Shown here piece by piece: positions 7,232 to 15,717 of a DNA stretch of 64,000 nucleotides (positions are counted from its first letter, which is position 1; each line of letters starts with the position of its first letter). The translations under genes and the position numbers were made by a program. Source of the stretch: Corallococcus sp. EGB (GTDB taxonomy: Bacteria; Myxococcota; Myxococcia; Myxococcales; Myxococcaceae); the NCBI RefSeq assembly GCF_019968905.1, contig NZ_CP079946.1, positions 7,351,356 through 7,415,355 on the forward strand. The letters run 5' to 3'. The notes under the pieces were generated by a model that saw only the letters and a program-made list of their open reading frames with translations, did not search any database and was not told the origin of the DNA.

Positions 7232-9193
7232 ATGCCGCCTCTCTCATTCCTCCTGCTGACCCTGGCCTCGGTTCCCTCCTCGCAGGGTGTGGCGCCGTCA
7301 CCGGTGCCGCCGCCTGGCGTGCATGCGGTGGCTCCCAAGGAAGCCCCCATGCGGATGGCGGCAGGCAGCCTGGCCTCGCCGCCCTCCCCCATGGAGGAAG
7401 GCGAAGAGACTGAAGAGGTGGAGTCCGAGTCCGCCGAGTTGGAGGAGCTGCGCGCGCTGGAGGGCGCGACGTTGGATCCGGAGGCGAAGCCGAGCGCGGA
7501 GATGATGCACTCGCTGCGGCGGCTGGGCCTGACGAACCCGTTGCGGCTGCGAATGCTGGACGCGCTGGAGGAGCCCACCTTCCGCGAGGACGACACGGCC
7601 CCGCCGCTGGCGCGCATCACCGACCTGGCGAATTTCGATATTTCGCAGGTGAAGGACCGCTACGACATCCCGGTGGACATGCAGCCGCTGGTGGCCGAGT
7701 ACATCCAGTTCTTCCAGGGCCCCGGCCGCAAGTGGTTCCGCAAGTGGATGGCGCGCTCCACGCGCTACCTGCCGGTGATGCAGCCCATCCTGGAGGCGAA
7801 GGGCCTGCCCCGGGACACGGTGTACCTGGCGATGATTGAGAGCGGCTTCTCCGCGAACGCGTACTCGTGGGCGCACGCGGCGGGGCCGTGGCAGTTCATC
7901 TCCAGCACGGGCAAGCAGTATGGCCTCAAGCAGGACTTCTGGGTGGACGAGCGGCGCGACCCCATCAAGGCCACGCAGGCGGCGGCGGCGTACCTGAAGG
8001 ACCTCTACGGCGAGCTGGGCCACTGGTACCTGGCGTGGGCGGGCTACAACACGGGCTCGTACCGGGTGCGCAAGATGGTGGAGCGCTACGGGACGAACGA
8101 CTTCTGGGTGCTGGCGGAGGAGCGCGGGCTGGCGAAGGAGACGAAGCACTACGTGCCCAAGCTCATCGCCGCGGCGCTGGTGGCGAAGAACCCCACCGCG
8201 TTCGGCTTCTCCGAGGACGAGTTCCAGTACGAGTCCACGCTGGAGTACGACGAGGTGAAGCTCACGGACGCCACGGACCTGGACGTGGTGGCGCGCGCGG
8301 CCGGGGTGAGCGTGACGGAAGTGCAGGAGCTGAACCCGGAGCTGCGCCGCTGGTGCACGCCGCCGGCCACGGCCTCGAAGCCCTACATCCTGAAGCTGCC
8401 GCGCGGCACCACGACGCTCTTCGCGCAGAACCTGGCGAAGCTGTCGCCGGCGGACCGGCTGACGTTCCGGGTGCACACGGTGAAGAAGGGCGACACGCTG
8501 TCGCAGATTGCCCAGAAGTACGGCACGGCGCCGGAGGCCATCCTCCAGATGAACCGGCTGAAGAGCGCGCGGGTGCTGAAGGTGCGCGCGGAGCTGGTGA
8601 TTCCGGTGCCGGCGAGCGGCCGGGGTGGCAGCGGTGACGCGGGCGTCAGCGGCGCGCTGGCGTCGAAGGTGGCGCAGGCGCGGCGCAGCGGCGTGGTGGC
8701 GACGCGGCCGGAGGACGAGGTCCCGGCGGGCACGCCCCGCGGCCCCGTGGCGGCGGGCCCGGTGAAGACGGAGAAGGTGGACGGCAAGACGCGCATCACC
8801 TACGGCGTGCAGGAGGGCGACAGCCTGTGGCTCATCGCCAACCGCTTCCAGGTGTCGGTGGACGACCTGAAGAAGTGGAACAACCTGCCCAAGCGCAACC
8901 GCACGCTGTCGCTGGGCACGGTGCTCGCCGTGTGGCCGCCGGAGTCCAAGGGCGCGGCGCCCGCGAAGGTGGAGGAGCGCGGCGGCACCATCGTGGTGGC
9001 CAACGCGGTGGCGGGCCAGGCGCCCGCGGGCCCGGGCACCAAGGGCAAGGTGCACACGCTGGCCGAGGGCGAGACGCTCTGGTCGGTGTCGCAGCGCTAC
9101 AACGTGTCCGTCGAGGACATCATGAAGTGGAACCACATCAAGGACCACCGCACGGTCCCCACCGGCAAGCTGCTGTCGCTCAGCGCGCCGTAG
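7232..9193 (+). CDS. mltD: Membrane-bound lytic murein transglycosylase D-like, three LysM domains
   Basis: A 653-residue exported protein. After an N-terminal signal-like segment and an acidic linker, residues about 190-320 form the SLT lytic transglycosylase domain: catalytic Glu203 in MIESGFSANAYSWAHAAG, then AAGPWQFISSTGKQYGL and WYLAWAGYNTGS. An MltD-type extension follows, then three LysM peptidoglycan-binding repeats at about 412-456 (HTVKKGDTLSQIAQKYGT), 521-566 (YGVQEGDSLWLIANRFQVS) and 606-651 (HTLAEGETLWSVSQRYNVS). The enzyme cleaves the MurNAc-GlcNAc bond, forming 1,6-anhydro products, in the periplasm. Length and domain order match MltD homologues. It stands between a putative promoter and the L,D-transpeptidase gene, forming a small peptidoglycan-remodelling pair. 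Confidence 0.92.
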   Translation: MPPLSFLLLTLASVPSSQGVAPSPVPPPGVHAVAPKEAPMRMAAGSLASPPSPMEEGEETEEVESESAELEELRALEGATLDPEAKPSAEMMHSLRRLGLTNPLRLRMLDALEEPTFREDDTAPPLARITDLANFDISQVKDRYDIPVDMQPLVAEYIQFFQGPGRKWFRKWMARSTRYLPVMQPILEAKGLPRDTVYLAMIESGFSANAYSWAHAAGPWQFISSTGKQYGLKQDFWVDERRDPIKATQAAAAYLKDLYGELGHWYLAWAGYNTGSYRVRKMVERYGTNDFWVLAEERGLAKETKHYVPKLIAAALVAKNPTAFGFSEDEFQYESTLEYDEVKLTDATDLDVVARAAGVSVTEVQELNPELRRWCTPPATASKPYILKLPRGTTTLFAQNLAKLSPADRLTFRVHTVKKGDTLSQIAQKYGTAPEAILQMNRLKSARVLKVRAELVIPVPASGRGGSGDAGVSGALASKVAQARRSGVVATRPEDEVPAGTPRGPVAAGPVKTEKVDGKTRITYGVQEGDSLWLIANRFQVSVDDLKKWNNLPKRNRTLSLGTVLAVWPPESKGAAPAKVEERGGTIVVANAVAGQAPAGPGTKGKVHTLAEGETLWSVSQRYNVSVEDIMKWNHIKDHRTVPTGKLLSLSAP

Positions 9194-9216
9194 CGGCAGG
9201 AGTGCATGGCGCGACG

Positions 9217-9239
9217 GCCGGGACCTTGCAGTCCCCGGC
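9217..9239 (+). terminator. Imperfect GC hairpin between transglycosylase and transpeptidase genes
   Basis: GCCGGGAC (9217-9224) pairs with GTCCCCGGC (9231-9239) with one bulged C and a short CTTGCA loop, 23 bases after the mltD-like stop. No T-run follows, so it may attenuate rather than fully terminate. It lies immediately before the transpeptidase start. Confidence 0.35.
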
Positions 9240-9242
9240 GCC

Positions 9243-10442
9243 ATGCTCGCATCCGCACTGCATCGAGAATCACCGCTGCGTCCCGCTGAATCGCCCGACA
9301 CGCGCGAGCCCGCGCCTGTCCTGTCCGTCCTGCCCCGTGGAGTCGAACGTCCGGGGGACAGGACGGGGGCGTCCGGGGGCAACTCGCTGACGCGCTTCAG
9401 CGGGCCCGCGCCGTCCTCGCTGGCTGGCGGCACTTCGCCCCGGGCGCTGGCCCTCGCGCCGCCCTCTGACGGTGTGTCCGGTCCGGAGGAGCACGCACGC
9501 GACGGCGTGACAGGCACCGCGGTGGCCGCTGGGACCGCGGCCGTGACGACTCCCCGGGCGACGGGCGGGAGCGAGGCCGCCGCGACGGCCCCAGGCGCAT
9601 CCACGCGCCCCGTGGACACCGTGGGGACCGCGACCGTGCCGGTGGCTTCAGGGCCGCTCGTTCGCGCCAGGGTTCCGGCGGCGAGTGTCCTGGAGCATCC
9701 CCGCTTCACCGGCTCGCCCCAGCTCGCGGACGTGGCCTCCGGCGCGACGGTGCTGGGCACGGGCGCGAAGGGGGACGGGCTTCGCGCGGTGCAGGGCGCG
9801 CTCCTGGACATGGGGTTCGCGCTGTACGGCGGCGCGGACGGGCGCTACGGCCCGGACACGGCCCGCGCGCTGCGCAACTTCCAGGTGCATGCGGGCCTGC
9901 GCTCCAGCGGCGTGCTCGACGCCGCCACGCTGAAGGCCCTGGAGGCGCTCGCCCCCGCTGCGGGCTCACGGGGACAGTCGCGCGCCCTGCCCTCCCCTTT
10001 CTACTCAGGCCAGCCGGTGCGCGTGGTCATCGCGCTGCGCGAGCACCGCACCTTCCTCTTCGACCCGGAAGGAAAGCTGGTGGACATCTTCCCCAACGCG
10101 GCGGGCACCACCGCCACGCCCACGCACCCGGGCCTCAAGGTCGTCCGGGCGAAGCTGGATCAGGTGGCCACCGAGGACGCGGGCGCGCGGCTGTGGAACG
10201 ACCGGCACGTGTTCGGCGCGCGGCTGCTGGACCTGTCCTGGGCGGATGGACGGCGCAGCGGCGAGGAGCTGCATGGCACCAGCGCCCCCGCCCTGCTCGG
10301 GGGCGACGTGTCCCACGGCTGAATCCGCCACGCGAACGAGGACATCCTCGTGCTGCATGACGCGCTCGCCGTGGGCGACCGCATCGCGGTGGTGGAGACG
10401 CTCCAGGACCCGCACCTGGGCGTCCCCGTCACCGTGGGCTGA
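9243..10442 (+). CDS. L,D-transpeptidase (YkuD) with in-frame TGA at the catalytic cysteine
   Basis: Reading from ATG 9243, the frame encodes a low-complexity Ala/Pro/Thr/Gly-rich N-terminus (to about 160), a PG_binding_1 domain (about 170-240: KGDGLRAVQGALLDMGFALY, RYGPDTARALRNFQ) and a YkuD domain from about 255. The YkuD motif is complete (His344 in HGTSAP, then DVSHG at 355-359), but codon 360, which should be the catalytic Cys of SHGC(I/V)R, is TGA (10320-10322). The same frame continues through IRHANEDILVLHDALAVG to a second TGA at 10440, with 38 of 39 downstream codons ending in G or C. Translation stopping at 10322 would give 359 residues without nucleophile. Decoding, for example as selenocysteine, would give 399 residues. 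Otherwise this is a very recent nonsense change or a base-call error. No signal peptide is obvious. Confidence 0.7.
10336..10351 (+). promoter_or_regulatory. Hairpin downstream of the in-frame TGA (candidate SECIS-like element)
   Basis: ACGAGG (10336-10341) and CCTCGT (10346-10351) form a 6-bp stem with ACAT loop. The loop lies 23-26 nucleotides counting from the T of the TGA, close to the apical loop position of the E. coli fdhF SECIS. The loop lacks the G usually found in its first two positions unless the closing base pair opens, and the lower stem is poorly paired, so the match is only suggestive. Confidence 0.25.
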
Positions 10443-10450
10443 CGGCCTGC

Positions 10451-12214
10451 CTACTGCTCTTCCAGGAGCATCTTCAGCTCCCGCACGCGCTTGCTGATGA
10501 AGTCGCGGTCCAGCTTGCGGAAGTTCTCCGGCAGCAGCGCCCGGCTGGTGCACTCCTGCACCGCCACCAGGTTCTGCATCTCGATTTCCAGCGGGTAGCT
10601 GGGCGGCACGAAGTCCGCCAGCACCGCGACCAGGTCGTCCTTCGTCACCTGGTCGCGCCCCTCCGCCAGCGCGCGGAACTTCGAGCGCACCATCACCGCC
10701 TCGATGTCCGCGCCGCTGAAGGCGCGCACGCCGCCGGGGATGAGCGCGGAGAAGGACTCCACGCCGTCCACCGACACGCCCGTCTTCTTGCTCATCGCCT
10801 GGAACAGCTCGTTCCGCTCCTCATCCGTCTGCGGATAGAAGAGCGCGAGGTGCTCCTCCGCGCGGCCCTGGCGCTTCAGGTCGATGGGCAGCAGGTCCGG
10901 CCGCGCCGTCAGCAGGAACCAGACAATCTTGCCGCGGTACTGCGTGTTGCCCATGAAGGACGCAATGGAGCCGAAGATGCGGCTGCTCGTGCCGGAGTCC
11001 CCGCCGGAGTCGCGGTTGCCGAGGAAGGTGTCCGCCTCGTCCACCATCACCGCCACCGGCCACAGGGCCTTCAGCAGGTTGAAGATCTTCTCCAGGTTCG
11101 ACTCCGTCACGCCCTGCCACTGGCTGCGGAAGTTCAGGAACTTCACCACCGGGATGCCAATCTCCCCGGCGAAGCAGCTCACCATGAACGTCTTGCCCGT
11201 GCCCACCGGTCCGCTCACCAGGTAGCCCATGGGCATGACCTCGATGCGGCCCTTCTTCAGCGCGGACGCCGCCTGCCGCAGCATCTGCTTGGCGGGCGCG
11301 TGCCCCGCCACCGCGTCCAGCGTGTGCGCGGGCTCGATGAACTCCAGGAGGCCGTGGCACTCCGCCTGGATGAGCTCCTTCTTCTTCTCCTTGAGCAGCT
11401 CCGGCGTGATGCGGATCTCTCGCTCCAGCGCCTCCGTGAGCACGCGGTCCAGGTTGATGCGCGACAGGCCTGCCGTCATCTTCGCCAGGCCCGCCAGCGG
11501 CACCTCCGACACCGACTGGAGCTTCTTGCCCTCCAGCTTGGAGCGCACGTACTCCAGGCGCTCCTCCTCCGTGGGCAGCGGCAGCTCGATGGGCGCCACG
11601 TACGGGTTGCGGCTGATGCGCGGCGACACGTCCGCCAGGTTCTCCGCCAGCAGCACCACCGACACGTCGCCCGCCAGGAACTGCGGGTCGTGCGCCCACT
11701 TGTCCAGCGTGGCCACCACGAAGCGGTCCTCCGCGGACAGGTGGCTCATCTCCCCGCCGGGCACCAGCGTCTCCGCGAAGTCGATGATGAGCGCCAGCGA
11801 GCGGCCCTCGCTCAGGCGCATGCGCAGGAAGTTCTCCAGGATCTGCAGCGCCCGGCCCGGGTCGCGCGGCAGGACCTTGGAGAAGTCCGTGCCGTACATG
11901 GCGTCGTAGCCCGTCATGGCCCGCGCCAGGTCCTTCTGCGTCTCCGGGGTCGCGGAGCGGATGCCCGACGAGCGGTCGTAGAACAGGACGTGGTCCCGCC
12001 CGCCGAACAGCTCCTCCGACAGGAATGTCTTGAGCGTCCCGAAGCCGCGCCCGCCGTCCTCCAACTGCAGGGGCTGCAAATCCCTCACGGCCCCGTACAG
12101 CAGGAAGGTGCTGACCGTCTTCGTGTAGTACTTGCGCGCCAGCTGCTGCGCCCAGCGGGGCAGATCCGCCAGCGGATCCGCCTTGTTCACCTTACGCACC
12201 TTCGTCACGGACAT
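10451..12214 (-). CDS. AAA ATPase with degenerate N-terminal module (Ycf46-like layout)
   Basis: A 587-residue cytoplasmic protein. The C-terminal half is an intact AAA module: Walker A GPVGTGKT at about 334-341, Walker B VAVMVDEAD at about 386-394, and sensor-like WFLLTARPDLLP. The N-terminal half (about 30-290) looks like a second ATPase fold that has lost Walker A (FLLYGAVRDL) but keeps a Walker-B-like LALIIDFAE, a layout like the Ycf46 family. The C-terminus is charged helical (RKLDRDFISKRVRELKMLLE). Substrate unknown; remodelling of a protein complex is inferred from the family. GGAGGG touches ATG 12214, so GTG two codons downstream (12208) is a realistic alternative start. It converges on the transpeptidase gene, with 8 bases between stop codons if the TGA is read through. 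Confidence 0.85.
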   Translation of the reverse strand: MSVTKVRKVNKADPLADLPRWAQQLARKYYTKTVSTFLLYGAVRDLQPLQLEDGGRGFGTLKTFLSEELFGGRDHVLFYDRSSGIRSATPETQKDLARAMTGYDAMYGTDFSKVLPRDPGRALQILENFLRMRLSEGRSLALIIDFAETLVPGGEMSHLSAEDRFVVATLDKWAHDPQFLAGDVSVVLLAENLADVSPRISRNPYVAPIELPLPTEEERLEYVRSKLEGKKLQSVSEVPLAGLAKMTAGLSRINLDRVLTEALEREIRITPELLKEKKKELIQAECHGLLEFIEPAHTLDAVAGHAPAKQMLRQAASALKKGRIEVMPMGYLVSGPVGTGKTFMVSCFAGEIGIPVVKFLNFRSQWQGVTESNLEKIFNLLKALWPVAVMVDEADTFLGNRDSGGDSGTSSRIFGSIASFMGNTQYRGKIVWFLLTARPDLLPIDLKRQGRAEEHLALFYPQTDEERNELFQAMSKKTGVSVDGVESFSALIPGGVRAFSGADIEAVMVRSKFRALAEGRDQVTKDDLVAVLADFVPPSYPLEIEMQNLVAVQECTSRALLPENFRKLDRDFISKRVRELKMLLEEQ

Positions 12215-12227
12215 CCCTCCGGCGCCG

Positions 12228-12251
12228 CTCCCCCGGGATATCCGGGGGGAG
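12228..12251 (-). terminator. GC-rich hairpin between kinase and AAA genes
   Basis: A near-perfect inverted repeat (CTCCCCCGG, loop GATAT, CCGGGGGGAG) lies between the kinase stop at 12292 and the AAA ATPase start at 12214. It probably ends the kinase transcript, though no clear T-run follows. Confidence 0.4.
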
Positions 12252-12291
12252 GACCCCCAGACCTACCTTTAGCGTCACACCCACGCCGCCG

Positions 12292-14829
12292 CTAATCGCG
12301 GCAGCGCGCCTGCTTCCTCAGGGTTGCTTCCACCTTGACCGTGGAACCCGGCGGGGACGGCACACCGACGGATACGCTCTCGTCCACGTGGCATTTCGCC
12401 TTCAGCGTGAGCTCCCGCGTGCCCCACGGCACCCGGAGGGTGGCCGGGGTGACGACGCCCAGGTCCTTGCCACCCTGGAAGATGGCCGCGCCCTCGGGCG
12501 AGGACTCGACCCGCACCTCCACGGGCGAGCGCTCCAGCGTCGCCACCACGTCCAGGCTGTTGCCGCTCACCGCCATCTTCTTGACGAACGTCAGGTAGCC
12601 CGCGGCGCTCACCTCCACGAGCGGAGCATCGTTGTTGAGCGAGAAGTCGCGCAGCACCGCCTCGTGGACGCCCTGCTTGCGGGCAATCTGGCTGTCGATC
12701 TTCACCTCGGCGTCATCCGGCTGCGTCTTGAGGACCACGACCACGGAACGCGCCTGCTGCCGGAGCACCACCGGCACCTGCGTGGCATTGGCGCCCTCGG
12801 ATACCATCACGGACTTGTTGAAGGCCTCGTAGCCGTCCGCGGTCACCACCACCAGCACGTTGCCCACGGGCATCGGCTTGAGCATGAAGCCGTTGGAGGG
12901 GAACTTCTCCGGAGGGCCCGCGTTGATGGACACCATCGCGCGGTCCTTCGCCTCCTGCGTCTTGAGCTCCACCATCACGTAGCCCTGCGCGGGCTTGCTC
13001 GGGGAGAAGACCAGGGCCACGCCCACCAGCATGAGCAGCGACGCCAGGCCCACGGCGCCGTAGAGCAGGCGCTTGTCCATGCCCTTGAAGCCGAGGCCCT
13101 GGGACGGTGCCTCCGCCTCCTGCGCGTGCTTCTGGCGGGCCTCCCGGGCCTCCTTCGCGGCCGGGGGCGGGCGCGCGTTCCCGCCGCTGAGCACGGGGGG
13201 CGCGGGCGGACGCGGCGGGGCCGGCATGGGCTCTGGCGGAGAGTCCGGCCGGTGGATGCGCGGCAACGGGTTGTCGCTGCCCCGGTTCGGCGTGGGCCGG
13301 GGCGCGGGCGCGTCCGTGGCCGCCAGCGTGGGGATGTTGGTCAGCGACGGGCGCGGCGGCGCGGCGGTCAGCACCGGGGCGTTCTGCGTCAGGCGCGGCG
13401 GTCCCGGCGGCGGCAGCGAGGAGGGCGGCGGGATGACGGCGGTGCGGCCCGACACGTCCTCCCCCTCGTCGTCCGGGGGCGGGGCCGGCGTCTCCAGCGG
13501 CGTGACGGCGCGGCCAATGGCGGCGCCCGGCTGGGTGGTGGGCTCCGGCGCGTCGTTGAAGACCGCGTCGCGGTCCACCATCTGCGTCGCCAGCTCCTCG
13601 TCCTCCTTGGGCGAGGGCGCGGCGGGCGCGGCGGTCAGCTTGGGCAGCGCGGCGAGCGTGGGCGACCGGCGCGCCCCCTGCGCGTTGGCGCCGGAGTTGG
13701 ACGCGCGCGGCGGCGGCGCGGAGACGGGCTCCACGGCGGGCGTGGAGGGCGCCACCGCCGGGATGTTGGTCAGGCTCTGCGTGGGCACCGGGGACGGGCC
13801 GCTGAAGCCCGCCTCGATGGCCGCCAGCATGCCATCCGGCGCGCGGATGTCCGCGTACTCGGCCAGGCGCTGCTTCTCGCGCTCGACCTCCTCCGCGAAC
13901 GTGGACTTCATGTACTGCATGAGGTCCTTGCGGCCGAAGATGGAGTCGTTCGTCAGCAGGAAGCGCTGCAGGTCGTCGCCCAGCTCGCTGGCGTACTGAT
14001 AGCGCTCGTCCACGTCCTTCGCGAGCGCCTTGAGGACGATGCGCTCCAGCGCCTCCGGGATGCGCCGGTTGTACGTGGACGGCGACGGCACCTCCGCCTT
14101 GCGCACCTTCTCCAGCACGCTGAAGTCGCTGTCGCCCACGAAGAGGCGCTCGCCGGTGAGCATCTCGTAGAGGCAGACGCCAATGGCGAACACGTCCGAG
14201 CGGCGGTCCAGCGGCAGGCCGCGGATCTGCTCCGGGCTCATGTAGCCGAACTTGCCCTTGAGGATGCCGGCCTGCGTCTTGGTGGCCTTGCCCGCCGCCT
14301 TCGCGATGCCGAAGTCGATGACCTTGACCTCGCCCTCGAAGGACACGAGCACGTTCTGCGGCGAGATGTCGCGGTGGACGATGTTGAGGTCGCGCCCCAT
14401 CCCGTCCTTCTTGCGGTGGGCGTAGTCCAGGCCCTCGCACATCTTCGCCACGCAGAAGGCGACCAGCGGCACCGGCGCGGGCTCCCCCTTCTTCCGGCAG
14501 CGGTCGAAGATGGCCCGCATGTCCTTGCCGGGGATGTACTCCATCGAAATGAAGTAGCTGCTGGCGATCTGCCCCAGTTCGTAGATCTGCGCGATGTTGG
14601 CGTGGGTCAGCTGGACGCTGATCTTCGCCTCATCGATGAACATCGAGATGAATTCTTCATCCTCGGCGATGTTCGGCAGGATGCGCTTGATGGCGACGAG
14701 CCGCTCGAAGCCGCTGGCGCCAAATTGTTTGCCGCGCCAGACCTCCGCCATGCCGCCGATGTTGACGCGGTCCAGGAGGAGATACTTCCCGAACGGGATG
14801 GGTTGCCGCTTCGGTTGAGAGGTCGTCAC
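12292..14829 (-). CDS. Transmembrane Ser/Thr protein kinase with C-terminal PEGA repeats
   Basis: An 845-residue Hanks-type kinase. The kinase domain spans about 14-290: glycine loop VNIGGMAEVW, ATP-binding Lys48 (VAIKR), catalytic HRD at 152-154 (IVHRDISPQNVL), DFG near 172 (VIDFGIAKA) and FGYMSPEQIRG. A long Pro/Ala-rich linker (about 340-580) leads to one membrane helix near 586-608 (LLYGAVGLASLLMLVGVALV). The extracytoplasmic part has PEGA-type repeats (PVGNVLVVVTADGYEAFNKS; FSLNNDAPLVEVSAAGYLTF; SPEGAAIFQGGKDLG). This is the usual myxobacterial receptor-kinase architecture. The catalytic residues I could check are intact, so it should be active. The start is GTG with only a weak upstream AGGA. 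Substrates unknown. Confidence 0.92.
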   Translation of the reverse strand: MTTSQPKRQPIPFGKYLLLDRVNIGGMAEVWRGKQFGASGFERLVAIKRILPNIAEDEEFISMFIDEAKISVQLTHANIAQIYELGQIASSYFISMEYIPGKDMRAIFDRCRKKGEPAPVPLVAFCVAKMCEGLDYAHRKKDGMGRDLNIVHRDISPQNVLVSFEGEVKVIDFGIAKAAGKATKTQAGILKGKFGYMSPEQIRGLPLDRRSDVFAIGVCLYEMLTGERLFVGDSDFSVLEKVRKAEVPSPSTYNRRIPEALERIVLKALAKDVDERYQYASELGDDLQRFLLTNDSIFGRKDLMQYMKSTFAEEVEREKQRLAEYADIRAPDGMLAAIEAGFSGPSPVPTQSLTNIPAVAPSTPAVEPVSAPPPRASNSGANAQGARRSPTLAALPKLTAAPAAPSPKEDEELATQMVDRDAVFNDAPEPTTQPGAAIGRAVTPLETPAPPPDDEGEDVSGRTAVIPPPSSLPPPGPPRLTQNAPVLTAAPPRPSLTNIPTLAATDAPAPRPTPNRGSDNPLPRIHRPDSPPEPMPAPPRPPAPPVLSGGNARPPPAAKEAREARQKHAQEAEAPSQGLGFKGMDKRLLYGAVGLASLLMLVGVALVFSPSKPAQGYVMVELKTQEAKDRAMVSINAGPPEKFPSNGFMLKPMPVGNVLVVVTADGYEAFNKSVMVSEGANATQVPVVLRQQARSVVVVLKTQPDDAEVKIDSQIARKQGVHEAVLRDFSLNNDAPLVEVSAAGYLTFVKKMAVSGNSLDVVATLERSPVEVRVESSPEGAAIFQGGKDLGVVTPATLRVPWGTRELTLKAKCHVDESVSVGVPSPPGSTVKVEATLRKQARCRD

Positions 14830-14946
14830 TGTGCGTGGGGGTTGAGTCCTTGAGGCGAGCCTATCGATCGCGGCTCCAAAGGGTCAACCGCGCGCGCGGA
14901 CCTATTTCCGCCCGCTTGCCCGGCAGGCGGCCCCATGCTGGCCTCT

Positions 14947-15717
14947 TCAGGGTGACGGGGACGCCGCCGCGCCCCCGTCCAGCACGGGGATCTCCAGGTC
15001 GATGCCCGGCACGCCCTCACCCTCCTCGGGCTCCTGGGGGACCTGGACGCGCACCACGGAGACGCGCGGCTCCCCCCCGCGGGAGAGCACGGCAGGCGCA
15101 CCAAAGCGCACCTCGGCGGGCAGGCCCACCAGCGTCACCCAGGCCTGCTTGCCATCCCGGGCCACGCAGTACAGCAGCGTGCCGGGCCGGGTGCCGGGCG
15201 CGTCGCGGACCGGGCCCTCGCAGTCCGCGCGCACCTGGAGTGCATAGGCCGGCACCGGGGTGCCGCGCTCCAGGTAGGGGGGCGCGCCCAGCGCGTCCAC
15301 CAGCGGCTGGAGCACCTGCGCCCGCGAGGGCACGGCCTCCACCGAGGACAGCCGCTGCGCCTCGGCCTGGAAGCGCTGCAGGGCCACGGAGGCCAGCTCC
15401 GGCGAGTCCAGCGGCGTGCGGGACTCCGCCAGCACCAGGTCCACGAAGAGCGCCACCACGAGCAGGATGGGCAGCAGCCGGTAGCCCTTGAAGCCCTCCG
15501 GCTTCTTGCGGAGGAGCCCCGCGAGGAGCACGGCCAGGCCCACGCCCGTGAGCCCCAGCACGACGCTGGCGCGCACGGCGGACGGCGGCGTCAGGAGCGC
15601 GGAGACCTCCTCGGTCCGGGCGCGCAGGGCATCCGACAGGTCGCCCCCGTAGATCCACCCGAGCGCGCCCAGGCACAGCGCATTGACCAGAAGCGTCTTG
15701 CGTGAAGGTCCGTTCAT
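14947..15717 (-). CDS. Membrane protein of unknown function in an ABC-transporter operon
   Basis: A 256-residue protein with about three hydrophobic helices in the first 95 residues (about 10-26, 45-66 and 76-94, the last containing YRLLPILLVVALFVDLVLA) and a roughly 160-residue soluble tail rich in short strands (VPAYALQVRADCEGPVRD; AWVTLVGLPAEVRFG). It ends in an acidic Pro/Glu-rich stretch. I do not recognise the family. Its ATG overlaps the stop of the permease gene by four bases (ATGA), so it is the last gene of the four-gene operon 19347-14947 and may be an accessory part of that transporter. The upstream kinase gene lies 117 bases beyond its stop. Confidence 0.7.
   Translation of the reverse strand: MNGPSRKTLLVNALCLGALGWIYGGDLSDALRARTEEVSALLTPPSAVRASVVLGLTGVGLAVLLAGLLRKKPEGFKGYRLLPILLVVALFVDLVLAESRTPLDSPELASVALQRFQAEAQRLSSVEAVPSRAQVLQPLVDALGAPPYLERGTPVPAYALQVRADCEGPVRDAPGTRPGTLLYCVARDGKQAWVTLVGLPAEVRFGAPAVLSRGGEPRVSVVRVQVPQEPEEGEGVPGIDLEIPVLDGGAAASPSP

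Noticed and set aside
7298-9811. 837-codon minus-strand frame opposite the lytic transglycosylase
   Set aside because: It spans two plus-strand genes with complete domains and itself has only Arg/His/Leu-rich noise.
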